Source: an uncultured Paracoccaceae bacterium (GTDB lineage Bacteria > Pseudomonadota > Alphaproteobacteria > Rhodobacterales > Rhodobacteraceae). Taken from it: a stretch of 64,000 nt of DNA. The notes below the pieces were generated by a model that worked only from the letters and a program-made list of their open reading frames with translations, was not told where the DNA came from and did no database searches. Each line of letters starts with the position of its first letter. The first letter of the stretch is position 1. A program made the position numbers and the translations under genes. Of the stretch, positions 36,257-46,190 are shown in pieces. The stretch is from assembly GCA_947492825.1 (NCBI GenBank), contig CANLNT010000001.1:1488001-1552000 (forward strand). Reading direction: 5' to 3'.

Positions 36257-36826
36257 ATGGCAAAACTGAACTCTACGGGTATCACTCGGCGTGGGCTTTT
36301 GGGTGCGTTCGCAGCCACCGCAATCACTGCCGCACCAACATTCTCCAATGCAGCTGGCTTCTTGCGCGGCGGTGGCGACATCCGCCGCATTCGTATGTTC
36401 TCGGGCCGCACCGGCGAACGACTGGACACGATTTACTGGATCGAAGGCCAGTACATCGGTGAGGCCGTGAACGAGGTGAACAAATTCATGCGCGACTGGC
36501 GCACCGGGCAAGCCATCCAGATGGACACCCGCACTATCGACATCATGGCCGCCGCACACCGCCTGATGGATGCAGACGAACCTTACATGTTGCTGTCAGG
36601 CTACCGCTCACCGCAGACCAACGCGATGTTGCGTAGCCAGTCATCTGGCGTGGCCCGAAATTCCCTGCACATGAAAGGCAAGGCCGCTGATCTGCGCCTT
36701 TCGGGTCGCTCTGTCGGCCAGATGGCCCGCGCCGCGGCCTCTTGCCGTGCAGGTGGCGTTGGCCGCTACTCGGGCTCAAATTTTGTGCATATGGACTGCG
36801 GTCAGGTCCGCACCTGGGGCCGCTAA
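36257..36826 (+). CDS. DUF882 / M15-type peptidoglycan peptidase, Tat-exported
   Basis: Exported protein of 189 aa with a twin-arginine type signal (GITRRGLLGAFAATAITAAP). The mature part has the zinc peptidase pattern of the YcbK/DUF882 family: LLSGYRSPQTNAML, SLHMKGKAADLRL with His and Asp ligands, and NFVHMDCGQVRTWG with the third His. It probably trims peptide stems in murein. Its divergent neighbour is an L,D-transpeptidase, so the pair acts on the same polymer. ATG 36257 is preferred over an upstream TTG. Confidence 0.9.
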   Translation: MAKLNSTGITRRGLLGAFAATAITAAPTFSNAAGFLRGGGDIRRIRMFSGRTGERLDTIYWIEGQYIGEAVNEVNKFMRDWRTGQAIQMDTRTIDIMAAAHRLMDADEPYMLLSGYRSPQTNAMLRSQSSGVARNSLHMKGKAADLRLSGRSVGQMARAAASCRAGGVGRYSGSNFVHMDCGQVRTWGR

Positions 36827-36856
36827 GCCGTCACTGTCCTTGTTTTGTGATCAATC

Positions 36857-36885
36857 CGGCGGGCCTTGGCCCGCCGTTTTAGTTT
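36857..36885 (+). terminator. Intrinsic terminator after the DUF882 gene
   Basis: GGCGGGC, CTTG tetraloop, GCCCGCC (36858-36875), followed by GTTTTAGTTT. Confidence 0.75.
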
Positions 36886-36967
36886 GCGCAACAGCCCGTC
36901 AAAGCATGGCTAGCCAGCGCAGCAACTGCCTGTCACAACACGGATATCCTTGTTCTGACCAGTTGCC

Positions 36968-39553
36968 ATGCCCACGCTTGAAACCCCTCAACAGCAAATC
37001 CGCCTGACCGAGGCCAGTGATGCCAACGGCGGCGGCACCAGTCCTGATGCCATTTCCAGCGCGCTTTTTGATCAAGACGCTGACATCCCCAACAGTGCCG
37101 GCCTGTCGAACCTCTTTGTCGCCTGGGGCCAGTTTCTAGATCACGACATCACGCTGTCGCCTGAATCCGAAACCGAAACGCTGAACCAAGGCAACACCAC
37201 GATCCACCGCTCTGAATTTGAGCTTGATGAAGACGGCAACCGCGTCCCTCTCAACGCGATTACCTGGGCCATCGACGGCAGCCAGATCTACGGCTCGACC
37301 GAGGCGATGACAGCCATGCTGCGTGGTGATGACGGGCATCTCCGTATGGGAGAGGATCAATGGTCCGACATGGGTCTTTTGCCCAAGGATCACGCCAACC
37401 TGATGGCCGGCGGCGGTCAGTGCCCCTTCATGGCAGGTGACGTCCGGGCCAATGAAAACCCCGCGCTGAACGCCATGCACACGCTGATGGCGCGCGAACA
37501 CAACTATTGGGCTGACCGGCTCGCCGAAGAGCACCCCGACTGGACCGACGATCAGGTCTTTGGCGGCGCGCGCCAGATCGTTGAATTTGAACTCCAACAA
37601 ATCACCTACAACGAATGGTTGCCGCATCTGGTGGGTGACGCCGTCGGCGATTACACCGGCCATGACCCCGACGCCGACGGGCAAATCTCGGTCGAGTTTT
37701 CGACTGCCGCCTTCCGCTTTGGGCATACGATGGTGTCCTCCACGATCCCGTCGATGAACGAAGACGGCAGCACCGGTGAAGCGGGCGACATGGCCATTCA
37801 GGACGTGTTCTTTGACGCCGACCCTTTGCGCACAGGCGGTATTGACGACATCCTGCGCGGTCAGGCCGCCAGTCACGCGCAAGAGGTGGATACCAAGGTC
37901 GTCGACGACCTCAACTTTGCGCTTTTCAACGACAATGGCGCGAATGGGCAAAGCCTTGTGGCCTTCAACCTTTTGCGCGGTCAGGACCACGGCTTGCAAA
38001 GCTACGTCGACACACGCGCCGCCCTTTTGGGCGACATCGACCCTGCCACGCTCGATCCCGGCAATTTCAGTATCATCACCGCCGACCCGGCCCTACAGGC
38101 CGATCTGGCAGCCGTCTATGACACCGTCCACGATGTTGACCTCTGGGTCGGCGGACTGGCAGAAGATGCGCTGCCCGACACCCAGATGGGCCCGCTTTTC
38201 ACCTATGTGATCGCCGATCAATTCGACCGAATTCGCGCAGCTGACGAAACCTTCGGCCAGCTTGATCCGGGCCTTGGCGAGGCGATCCTGACAGAAGTCC
38301 AGAACAGCACGCTGTCGGACATCATCCTGCGCAACACCCAGATCGACATGCTGCAGGACGATCCCTTTGTGATGGCCCCCCGTGGCCTGACCGATGTGGC
38401 AGCCATGAATGGCACCGAAAACGCCGACGTCTTGAACGTCTTCGCCCAGAACATCCTTGGCGCGCTGACCACGGGCGCGGGCAACGACACCGTCACTCTC
38501 GTCGGCGGCAGCCGTGTGGGCGATGGCGTGGACCTTGGCACGGGCCACGATACATTCGCGATGTCGAGTGGAAGCATCAATGGTTGCATCGATGCAGGCG
38601 AAGGCCGCGACACGATTCTGCTCTCGGGCGAAGCGACCGTTGACGCCATCGCCACCGGCAATGGCAAGGACAGCGTGACCCTGACCGAAGCCGCCTTTGC
38701 CGGCAAGATCACCACAGCCAACGGCAAGGACTATGTCAGCATCGCGGGTCGCGCGGGTGCCGACTTGATTGACACGGGCAATGGCAAGGACAGCATCACG
38801 CTGGGACATGGCGCAAATGTGGGGCTCGTCGATGGCGGCAGCGGCAAGGACAGCCTGACCGTGACCGGCGGCCGCTACCGGATCGACTGGCAAGACAATG
38901 ACCCACACAGCGGCGCGGGCCGTGTTGTCTACCTCAACAAGGACGGGTCAGAGACTGATAAGGGCACTGATTTCGTCAACATCGAAACCGTGACCTGTTT
39001 CACCCCCGGCACCCGGATCATCACCGCGATAGGTGTCGTTGCAATCGAGGATCTGCGCGCAGGCGACCGCATCTATACGCTTGATGGCGGCCTGCAACCG
39101 CTGCGCTGGGTCGGCCGGACAACCGTGCTTGCCCAAGGGGACCACGCGCCGGTGCGCATCCAGTCCGGGGCTCTTGGCAACATCCGCACGATGGAGGTCT
39201 CGCCGCAACACCGCATGATGCTGTCGGACTGGCGCTGCGATGTGGTCTGCGGCACGGATGAGGTTCTGGCCCCTGCCCTGCACCTGTTGAATGACTGCAC
39301 CATCACCCGCCGCACCGGCGGCACTGTGGACTACATTCACCTGCTGTTTGACGACCACCAGATCGTCTTTGCCGATGGCATCCCGTCCGAAAGCTTCCAC
39401 CCCGGCCCGCGCGGGATCGCCGCGATGCCCGATGCCACCCGCGCCGAACTCCTGTCGCTCTTTCCGCAACTGGCCGCCGACCTCGACAGCTTCGGCCCCG
39501 CTGCCCGCTACTGCGCCCGCGCTCACGAGGTCCGCGTGATTACCGGGCTCTGA
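36968..39553 (+). CDS. Animal-type haem peroxidase fused to RTX-like repeats and a C-terminal Hint domain
   Basis: Multidomain protein of 861 aa. Residues 1-470 are a peroxidase of the myeloperoxidase/peroxinectin superfamily: distal WGQFLDHDI (Gln55, Asp58, His59), catalytic Arg176 in MAREHN, proximal His253 in AAFRFGHTMV. Residues about 480-650 carry degenerate glycine/aspartate repeats (TGAGNDTVTL, TGNGKDSVTL, TGNGKDSITL, GGSGKDSLTV) like calcium-binding RTX units. Residues 677-861 are a Hint-type domain starting CFTPGTRIITAIG and ending near ESFHPG, as in Roseobacter secreted proteins. There is no signal peptide, which fits type I secretion. No clear ribosome binding site precedes the ATG. 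Confidence 0.88.
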   Translation: MPTLETPQQQIRLTEASDANGGGTSPDAISSALFDQDADIPNSAGLSNLFVAWGQFLDHDITLSPESETETLNQGNTTIHRSEFELDEDGNRVPLNAITWAIDGSQIYGSTEAMTAMLRGDDGHLRMGEDQWSDMGLLPKDHANLMAGGGQCPFMAGDVRANENPALNAMHTLMAREHNYWADRLAEEHPDWTDDQVFGGARQIVEFELQQITYNEWLPHLVGDAVGDYTGHDPDADGQISVEFSTAAFRFGHTMVSSTIPSMNEDGSTGEAGDMAIQDVFFDADPLRTGGIDDILRGQAASHAQEVDTKVVDDLNFALFNDNGANGQSLVAFNLLRGQDHGLQSYVDTRAALLGDIDPATLDPGNFSIITADPALQADLAAVYDTVHDVDLWVGGLAEDALPDTQMGPLFTYVIADQFDRIRAADETFGQLDPGLGEAILTEVQNSTLSDIILRNTQIDMLQDDPFVMAPRGLTDVAAMNGTENADVLNVFAQNILGALTTGAGNDTVTLVGGSRVGDGVDLGTGHDTFAMSSGSINGCIDAGEGRDTILLSGEATVDAIATGNGKDSVTLTEAAFAGKITTANGKDYVSIAGRAGADLIDTGNGKDSITLGHGANVGLVDGGSGKDSLTVTGGRYRIDWQDNDPHSGAGRVVYLNKDGSETDKGTDFVNIETVTCFTPGTRIITAIGVVAIEDLRAGDRIYTLDGGLQPLRWVGRTTVLAQGDHAPVRIQSGALGNIRTMEVSPQHRMMLSDWRCDVVCGTDEVLAPALHLLNDCTITRRTGGTVDYIHLLFDDHQIVFADGIPSESFHPGPRGIAAMPDATRAELLSLFPQLAADLDSFGPAARYCARAHEVRVITGL

Positions 39554-40039
39554 TTGCCCAAGCCCCAAGATCGCGATGCTCAACCTTCGGCCTCGATCCC
39601 AGCAGTATCCTGAAACGCATCAACGTGCCTTGTCGCGCAGCCCCAACCGGATCGTCGCGGTTGTCAAATCCGGATCACCCGTCCGCCACACCTGCGGTTA
39701 CGCCGGCTTTGCGGACGAAACTGCCGTCCACCTAACGCGTAACAAATCAGCCCAAAGTGCCACCGCCCGGCGCAAGTCCGGGCACGGCCCGACCTCCCCC
39801 AGGAGGGCAGTTTTGGACCGTTTCAAGTGGAACAACCTCAGGCCGCTTGCAATGCCCCGCGCCACGGGACCGTCGCAGATGCCCTCCAGGTCGGGACGCA
39901 CCCGGACTTGGCTTGATGTTACGCAGGACCCGATCCTAACCTTCGCTGCGATCCGCCCGAAGGTCAAAACTCGAGGGCTCGGATTTGGATTCATCCCCGG
40001 ACAGGAGAATCAAAGTCACCAGCGTTCAACACATGAAAT
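39554..40039. other. Gene-poor 486-nt stretch next to tRNA-Arg
   Basis: It holds overlapping open frames on both strands (39576-40052 plus, 39698-39994 minus) without ribosome binding sites, recognisable domains or normal protein composition. The minus frame ends in a Trp/Arg/Ala-rich tail (VALWADLLRVRWTAVSSAKP). It may be decayed coding DNA or a Roseobacter intergenic repeat beside a tRNA. I annotate no gene here. Confidence 0.4.
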
Positions 40040-40116
<77 letters not shown>

Positions 40117-40267
40117 GTTGGACCCGCTATAGCCGCCCGAAACCTGCCCTGCAACACGCAATCGGCAATGCTTCGCTGGTCAGGATTCCCCGACTTTGCC
40201 GCGACACCCGGTTCCCGCACCCTAGTGGCACTTTTCAAACCAACACATTTTTGAACGGAGAAATTCA

Positions 40268-41737
40268 ATGACGAAGATGCCCCATGGCATGTCGCGGCTT
40301 GACCTGTTTCTCAAGGAATGCCTCGACCATCATGCCCTCAACGATGACCGCCCCCTGCCCCAGATTTTCGGCTATCTGCTGGGCGCCAACCCGGTCACCG
40401 GCAACCTGTCCAAGCAAACCATCGTGGATGGCTTTGACGCACTGGTGGAAACCATGCGGGTTGATACGGTCAAGGATGGCCCGGCAGAGGCTGGTATGAC
40501 CTTCTTTGGTCAGTTCATCGACCATGATATCACGCTGGACGCCACCAGTGCCATTGGCACCCGGATTGACCCCCGCTCGATCCGCAACATCCGCACACCC
40601 AACCTTGACCTTGATTGCGTCTATGGCGACGGGCCAGAGGCCTCCCCCTATCTGTACGGCGAGGGTCATCTGTCCGAATACATGCTGTTCGGCCGCAAGG
40701 ACAGCCCGCACGATCTGCCCCGCAACCATCATGGCCGCGCGCTGATCGGGGATTTTCGCAATGACGAAAACATCCTCGTCAGCCAGATCCAAGGTGCGTT
40801 CATCTGCCTGCACAACATCCTCATGGACCACGCAGAGGCGAATGCCGACAGCCACCACGATGTGTCCAACTGTGCCGCGATGGGTATCCGGTCAGAGGTC
40901 TGGCACGACACCATCAACCCCGGCCTGCGCAGCTTTGAAGAGGTGCGGCGCTTTATCCGTCTGCACTATCAATGGCTGGTGCTGAACGAATTCCTGCCGT
41001 CATTTGTGGATCAGGCCGATATCGACCACGCGCTGGCCCATGACATCTTCCCCGGTGCGCCGATGATGCCAGCGGAATTCTCGGTCGCCGCCTATCGTTT
41101 TGGCCATGCCACGGTGCAGCCGGAATACGCGCTGCGCAAAGGTGAAACCCCGCTGGATCTCTTTGCCCTGCGCGGCTTCGGCCCGCGCGACGACGGGGCC
41201 ACGATTGAGATGGCGCAATTCTTTGGCCCGCACGCGCAAAAGGCGCTGCCGGTTGGCACCGACATGGCCGATACGCTCTTTGAGCTGCCCGACTTCATCG
41301 TCGGCTCCGGCCTGACATGGGGCGATCTGCAGATCCCTGTGGATCGCGCGAAGAAGCTGGGGTTGCGCAACATCCTGCGCGACCGCACCGCGATGCTGCT
41401 GCCCTCAGGCCAGCAAATGGCGCGGCATCTGGGGATGACACCCCTTGATCCGCCACAGGCGCTGCTGGATCACCATATCACCAAGACGCCACTGTGGTTC
41501 TATTGCCTGCAAGAGGCGCAAGCCAGCGGCAAGAAGAAGCTGACCGGTGTGGGCGGCAAGATCGTGGCCTCGGTCATCGTACGCCTGCTCAAGGAAGACC
41601 CCGAAAGCGTGCTACACGTCCCTGGCTTCAGCCCATGGCCCGGCTTTGGCAAGCACTGCTCTATGGCGAACCTGATGGCCTACGTCGAAAAGCACCGCGA
41701 TGGCGTAAAGCACCGCGAAGACCTGTATTGCGGCTAA
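40268..41737 (+). CDS. Animal-type haem peroxidase, cytosolic form
   Basis: Second peroxidase of the same superfamily, 489 aa, without signal peptide, RTX repeats or Hint domain. The distal motif FFGQFIDHDITL gives Gln82, Asp85 and His86; the proximal His280 lies in VAAYRFGHATV. The segment GDFRNDENILVSQIQGAFIC replaces the REHN arginine region seen in the first peroxidase, as in a bacterial branch of the family. The start follows AACGGAG. The two peroxidases are not close copies, so they are not a recent tandem duplication. Confidence 0.9.
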   Translation: MTKMPHGMSRLDLFLKECLDHHALNDDRPLPQIFGYLLGANPVTGNLSKQTIVDGFDALVETMRVDTVKDGPAEAGMTFFGQFIDHDITLDATSAIGTRIDPRSIRNIRTPNLDLDCVYGDGPEASPYLYGEGHLSEYMLFGRKDSPHDLPRNHHGRALIGDFRNDENILVSQIQGAFICLHNILMDHAEANADSHHDVSNCAAMGIRSEVWHDTINPGLRSFEEVRRFIRLHYQWLVLNEFLPSFVDQADIDHALAHDIFPGAPMMPAEFSVAAYRFGHATVQPEYALRKGETPLDLFALRGFGPRDDGATIEMAQFFGPHAQKALPVGTDMADTLFELPDFIVGSGLTWGDLQIPVDRAKKLGLRNILRDRTAMLLPSGQQMARHLGMTPLDPPQALLDHHITKTPLWFYCLQEAQASGKKKLTGVGGKIVASVIVRLLKEDPESVLHVPGFSPWPGFGKHCSMANLMAYVEKHRDGVKHREDLYCG

Positions 41738-41747
41738 ATCAACCAGC

Positions 41748-41772
41748 GTCGGGCCAGACTGGCCCGGCGTGC
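41748..41772. terminator. Hairpin between the peroxidase gene and convergent sufS
   Basis: CGTCGGGCC and GGCCCGGCG pair around a short AGACT loop. It lies in the 36-nt gap between convergent stops. No T tract, so termination strength is uncertain. Confidence 0.4.
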
Positions 41773-41773
41773 C

Positions 41774-42997
41774 TTAGCTAAACAGCTCGTGACACAGCTC
41801 CAGCGCGTCCACCAAGGTATCCACCTCTTCGGTCGTGTTATAGACGCCAAAAGAGGCGCGGCAGGTGGCATTTACCCCCATATGCTCCATCAATGGCATC
41901 GCACAATGTGTGCCCGCACGCACCGCGACACCACGCTTGTCCAACACGGTCGAGATATCATGCGCATGGGCCGCCCCCTCCAGTGAAAGCGAGAATATCG
42001 CCCCCTTACCCGGCGCTGTCCCCTGCACCTGCAGCCAATTGAGCCCTGCAAACCGCATCTCGGCATAGTCGCGCACGTCGGCCTCATGGGCTGCGATATT
42101 TTCCATGCCCACATCCATCATCCATTCCAGCGCCACGCCAAGCCCGATGGTCTGGACAATGCCCGGTGTGCCCGCCTCAAACTTCATCGGGGCGTCGTTG
42201 TAAATGACGCCATCACGGGTGACATCCTTGATCATGTCGCCACCGCCCAGAAACGGCTGCATCTCGGCCATGCGGTCAGGTGCCACATAAATTGCCCCTG
42301 ACCCGGATGGACCATAAAGCTTGTGACCGGTGATCGCGTAGAAATCGCAACCCAGATCAGCAATGTTGACGGGGCTGTGCACAGCCGCCTGCGATCCATC
42401 GACCATCACCGGCACACCCTTTTCATGCGCACCCGCGGTGATTGCTTTCACATCCACATGGGTGCCCAGCACGTTGGACATATGCGTCACCGCAACCAGC
42501 TTGGTTTTGGGGCCAATGGCATCAATCACCTTCTGTGGGTCCAGCGATCCATCCGGTTCAATGTCCACCCACTTGATCACCACACCCTGCCGCTCGCGCA
42601 GGAAATGCCAGGGCACGATATTGGCGTGATGCTCCATGATCGACAACACGATCTCGTCGCCCGCCTGCAACCGCGGCGCGGCCCAGCCATAGGCGACCAT
42701 ATTGATCCCCTCGGTGGTGCCTGAATTGAGGATGATGCTGTTTTCATCCGGCACACCAAGGAACTTTGCGATGATCCCGCGCACGCCTTCGTATTTCTCG
42801 GTGGCCAGATTGCTCAGGTAATGCAGGCCCCGATGCACATTGGCGTATTCCTCGGCATAGGCACGTGTGATCGCGTCAATCACCACTTGCGGCTTTTGCG
42901 CGCTTGCCCCGTTGTCCAGATAGACCAGCGGCTTGCCATTTACCTCGCGGCTCAGGATCGGAAAATCGGCGCGGATCGCGTTGATGTCAAAGCTCAT
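41774..42997 (-). CDS. sufS: SufS-type cysteine desulfurase
   Basis: PLP enzyme of 407 aa that mobilises sulfur from cysteine for Fe-S assembly. It starts MSFDINAIRADFPILSREVN and has the PLP lysine in FYAITGHKLYGPSG, NSGTTEGINMVAYGWA, and the active-site Cys in RAGTHCAMPLMEHMGV. The ATG overlaps the stop of the upstream Yip1-like gene (ATGA); the longer in-frame extension is not SufS-like. Last gene of the iscR-suf operon. Confidence 0.95.
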   Translation of the reverse strand: MSFDINAIRADFPILSREVNGKPLVYLDNGASAQKPQVVIDAITRAYAEEYANVHRGLHYLSNLATEKYEGVRGIIAKFLGVPDENSIILNSGTTEGINMVAYGWAAPRLQAGDEIVLSIMEHHANIVPWHFLRERQGVVIKWVDIEPDGSLDPQKVIDAIGPKTKLVAVTHMSNVLGTHVDVKAITAGAHEKGVPVMVDGSQAAVHSPVNIADLGCDFYAITGHKLYGPSGSGAIYVAPDRMAEMQPFLGGGDMIKDVTRDGVIYNDAPMKFEAGTPGIVQTIGLGVALEWMMDVGMENIAAHEADVRDYAEMRFAGLNWLQVQGTAPGKGAIFSLSLEGAAHAHDISTVLDKRGVAVRAGTHCAMPLMEHMGVNATCRASFGVYNTTEEVDTLVDALELCHELFS

Positions 42998-43572
42998 AAG
43001 GCAAGTCCCTGGGCCGTGACGCCCACCAGTGAAAGGATCAGGGCCAACCCAAAGGCTGTCCCAAGAAAGGCGATCATGATCGTTGCAATCGCTTTGCCGA
43101 TATTGGCAAAGCCGTGCAGGACATCGACCGCCAGCACCAGCGCAATCGTCAGATAGGCAAAGCCCGCGATGGACACGACCTGCACCATGAATGGCAGGAT
43201 CAGCACGGTCAAAAGCTGGATGACCTGCACCGCAACACCCATCGCCTGCCACCATGTCAGCAACAGCAAAGCACCGGGAAACCGCCCGGTCCCACCCAGC
43301 ATCTGCCCGGTGAAATAAAAGGCAAAGACCATCGCAACCAGGATCGACCCCAGCAGGATCGCCAACCCAAAGGGCGGCAACACCATCAGCTGGCTTTGCG
43401 ACGGCGCAGGAAAGATCGAAAGTGTGCCCACCATCATCAAAACCGACAGGCAGACCACCAACGCCATCATCGACCACAAGATCCCGCGGTTAAGCCGCAG
43501 GGCGTTCAGCATGGTCGCCACACCCTTTGGGTCGACAAATGACCGCCCGATGAACTGCAATACCGCGTTCAA
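42994..43572 (-). CDS. Yip1-domain membrane protein (second of pair)
   Basis: Membrane protein of 192 aa with about five hydrophobic helices. The start is a TTG whose last two bases overlap the upstream TGA (TTGA), with GGGAGG eight bases before it. It begins MNAVLQFIGRSFVDPKGVAT, a pattern seen in Yip1-family proteins. It lies between sufD and sufS, where Rhodobacterales often keep such proteins; no Fe-S function is known. Confidence 0.75.
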   Translation of the reverse strand: MNAVLQFIGRSFVDPKGVATMLNALRLNRGILWSMMALVVCLSVLMMVGTLSIFPAPSQSQLMVLPPFGLAILLGSILVAMVFAFYFTGQMLGGTGRFPGALLLLTWWQAMGVAVQVIQLLTVLILPFMVQVVSIAGFAYLTIALVLAVDVLHGFANIGKAIATIMIAFLGTAFGLALILSLVGVTAQGLAL

Positions 43573-44066
43573 CTTTCCGCCTCCCGCAGACATTGCAGCC
43601 AAAGCCAGCCAAAGCCTGCGACCCAGATGCCGCCTACCACTTGCGTCTGCGCGCCCGGCCCCACGAAGCCGGCCATCAGACCATAAAGCAGCAGCACCGG
43701 GGTCGAGGCGAGCAAGGCCCAGAACAGCGCCAGCCGCGCAGTATAAAACGTGCCCTTGCCGCCAATGACCCGCGCCACGACATGGCTGATCGCCGCAATC
43801 GCATAAAGCAGCAACGGCCACAGCATCAGCCAGGCGAACAGCTCATAAGACAGCAATTCGGTGATATCGCGCGCCTCTGTCCCCGGAGCCAGATCAAAGC
43901 CCGCCGCCTGCCGTGACAGACGCGGGCCTTGGGCCACGAAGATCAGCAGACACGCGACAATCACATAGGCAACGGCCCGATCCTCGCGCCGCCCCTGCGC
44001 CAAAAGCTCGCGCATGACGACGCGCGGCCCCCGCCACGTGCGCGCGATATCGGTGGTCACCGCCAT
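43569..44066 (-). CDS. Yip1-family membrane protein (first of pair)
   Basis: Membrane protein of 165 aa starting MAVTTDIARTWRGPRVVMRE, with four or so helices (AYVIVACLLIFVAQ, LFAWLMLWPLLLYAIAAISH, LALFWALLASTPVLLLYGL). The start overlaps the sufD stop (TGATG) and the stop overlaps the second Yip1-like gene, so all are translationally coupled. The function in this operon is unknown. Confidence 0.75.
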   Translation of the reverse strand: MAVTTDIARTWRGPRVVMRELLAQGRREDRAVAYVIVACLLIFVAQGPRLSRQAAGFDLAPGTEARDITELLSYELFAWLMLWPLLLYAIAAISHVVARVIGGKGTFYTARLALFWALLASTPVLLLYGLMAGFVGPGAQTQVVGGIWVAGFGWLWLQCLREAES

Positions 44067-45355
44067 CAGCTGTGACGGGCAAGCCAGCCTTCCAGCCGGT
44101 CCCGCAACGCATCTGCAAGGGTGTCATCCGCGATCTCTTCCAGCGCCTCGGCCAGAAAGGCCAGCGTCAGCAGGTTGGTCGCGGTCTGTTCATCCACCCC
44201 GCGCGAGCGCAGATAGAAAAGGGCTGTTTCATCAATCGCCCCACTGGTCGACCCGTGGCTACAGGCCACGTCATCGGCATAGATTTCCAACTCTGGCTTG
44301 GCCAGAAACTGGCTATCGCCATCAAGTAGCAGCGACTGACTGATCTGATAGCCATCGGTCTTCTGCGCGCCTTGCTTGACCAGAATTTTGCCCTGAAACA
44401 CGCCCACGGCCCCGTTGCGCAGCACCTTCTTGAACACCTGGCGGCTTTCGCAATTCACTGCATCATGGGTGATGAACACCGTGTCGTCATGGTGGAAATC
44501 GTCACCGTCGCCGACACACGCGCCCGCCACGTGTGCGGTGGCATCATCGCCGATGATCTCCAGCACACATTCGTTGCGCGTCAACCGCCCGTTCACCGTC
44601 AGTGTGAACGACTTGAACGTGCTCTCGCCCGCGACCCGCGCAAAGCAATGGGTCACCGCGCGGCGCTCGTGGTCGCGGCCCTGCGCACGCACGTGGTGGA
44701 ACGTGCCACCTTCCGCGACATCCACCTCAAGCACCTTGGAAAACCGCGCCGCAGCCGGGCCGGTTTCCAGCAATGTCACCTCTGCGCCCGCCTCGACCCT
44801 GACGAGGTTGTGCAGCGCCGCGTCAGAGCTGTCATCACCGTGTTGGTAAATCAGGTTGATCGGCTTTGACGCCTTGCCAGTCACGCGGATCACCGCGCCG
44901 TCGGTCGCCAATGCGGTGTTCAGCGATGCGAGTGGCCGCGCCACCGGGTCCTGCCCGCGCTTTTCCAGCACGCCATAAAGGTCCTTGGCCCAATGGATAT
45001 CAGTGTTCATCGCATCCGCCAGACGCTCAACCTCGACGCCCTCAGCTGTCAGGTCCGTTGATTGCGCGGCGTCAAAAACACCGTCCACAAACACCAGCTT
45101 AATCCGGTCCACATCGTCAAACAGCGGACCTTCGTCATTGTGAAACAAGGCGGCCACAGGCGCATCCGGCTGCACAAGGCTGGCGGGGTCAGTGAACTTC
45201 CAATACTCATCCCGGCGATGCGGCAGCCCCATGGAACGGGTCCGCGCCAGCGCATCCGCACGCGCGGCCTGCGCCCAAGCTGCAGTCGCCTCTGGCAGGC
45301 TCACGGCATTCAACCGCGCCTCTGTCGCGTCTGCCTTCAATTGCGGCAAAGCCAT
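44066..45355 (-). CDS. sufD: Fe-S cluster assembly protein SufD
   Basis: Scaffold partner of SufB and SufC, 429 aa. It shows the SufBD beta-helix core and the C-terminal signature with DVACSHGSTSGAIDETALFY and LRSRGVDEQTATNLLTLAFL. The start overlaps the sufC stop (TGATG). Confidence 0.94.
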   Translation of the reverse strand: MALPQLKADATEARLNAVSLPEATAAWAQAARADALARTRSMGLPHRRDEYWKFTDPASLVQPDAPVAALFHNDEGPLFDDVDRIKLVFVDGVFDAAQSTDLTAEGVEVERLADAMNTDIHWAKDLYGVLEKRGQDPVARPLASLNTALATDGAVIRVTGKASKPINLIYQHGDDSSDAALHNLVRVEAGAEVTLLETGPAAARFSKVLEVDVAEGGTFHHVRAQGRDHERRAVTHCFARVAGESTFKSFTLTVNGRLTRNECVLEIIGDDATAHVAGACVGDGDDFHHDDTVFITHDAVNCESRQVFKKVLRNGAVGVFQGKILVKQGAQKTDGYQISQSLLLDGDSQFLAKPELEIYADDVACSHGSTSGAIDETALFYLRSRGVDEQTATNLLTLAFLAEALEEIADDTLADALRDRLEGWLARHS

Positions 45356-46110
45356 CAGGCCACCTCCGCCAGAATGTCGGCATAACCGTTGTTTTCAACC
45401 TCAAGCGCAAGCTCTGGCCCGCCGGTCTTAACGATCTTGCCGTCCGCCATGATGTGCACCACATCGGGTTTGATGTGATCCAGCAGGCGTTGGTAGTGGG
45501 TGATCACAAGGAACGACCTCCCTTCAGACCGCAGCGCGTTCACACCTTCGGCCACCAGCTTCATCGCATCGACGTCCAGACCCGAATCCGTTTCGTCCAG
45601 CACGCACATCTTGGGTTCCAGCATCGCCATCTGCAGGATTTCATTGCGCTTCTTTTCACCGCCCGAGAATCCGACGTTCACCGGACGTTTGAGCATTTCC
45701 GCATCAATTTTCAGCGCTTTGGCCTTTTCACGCACGACCTTCAGGAAATCGCCCGCTGACAGCTCCTCTTCGCCCCGCGCCTTGCGCTGCGCATTCACGG
45801 CCGTCCGCAGAAAGGTCATGTTGCCCACACCGGGGATCTCAACCGGATACTGAAACGCAAGAAACAGGCCGGCCGCAGCGCGCTCTTCGGGTTCCATCTC
45901 CAGCAGGTCAGCGTCATCCAACATGGCCGAGCCAGAGGTGACTTCGTAACCATCCTTGCCGGACAGCACATAAGACAGGGTCGATTTGCCCGACCCGTTC
46001 GGCCCCATGATCGCATGCACTTGTCCGGGCGCAATCGACAGATCGACGCCCTTCAGGATCGTCTTCTCTTCTTCTTCAAGATCAACCGCCAGGTTCTTGA
46101 TTTCCAACAT
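45355..46110 (-). CDS. sufC: Fe-S cluster assembly ATPase SufC
   Basis: ABC-type ATPase of the SufBCD complex, 251 aa: Walker A MGPNGSGKSTLSY, signature-like GFSGGEKKRNEILQ, Walker B CVLDETDSGLDVDAMKL, with His in VITHYQRLLDHI. The ATG at 46110 is preceded by AAGGAGATAAAGAC. Confidence 0.96.
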   Translation of the reverse strand: MLEIKNLAVDLEEEEKTILKGVDLSIAPGQVHAIMGPNGSGKSTLSYVLSGKDGYEVTSGSAMLDDADLLEMEPEERAAAGLFLAFQYPVEIPGVGNMTFLRTAVNAQRKARGEEELSAGDFLKVVREKAKALKIDAEMLKRPVNVGFSGGEKKRNEILQMAMLEPKMCVLDETDSGLDVDAMKLVAEGVNALRSEGRSFLVITHYQRLLDHIKPDVVHIMADGKIVKTGGPELALEVENNGYADILAEVA

Positions 46111-46190
46111 GTCTTTATCTCCTTAAACGGCAAAGGGGCCGCGCGGGCAGTTGCCCGGCGACGCCTTGAATTCTGTGATGAGTGGGTGGC

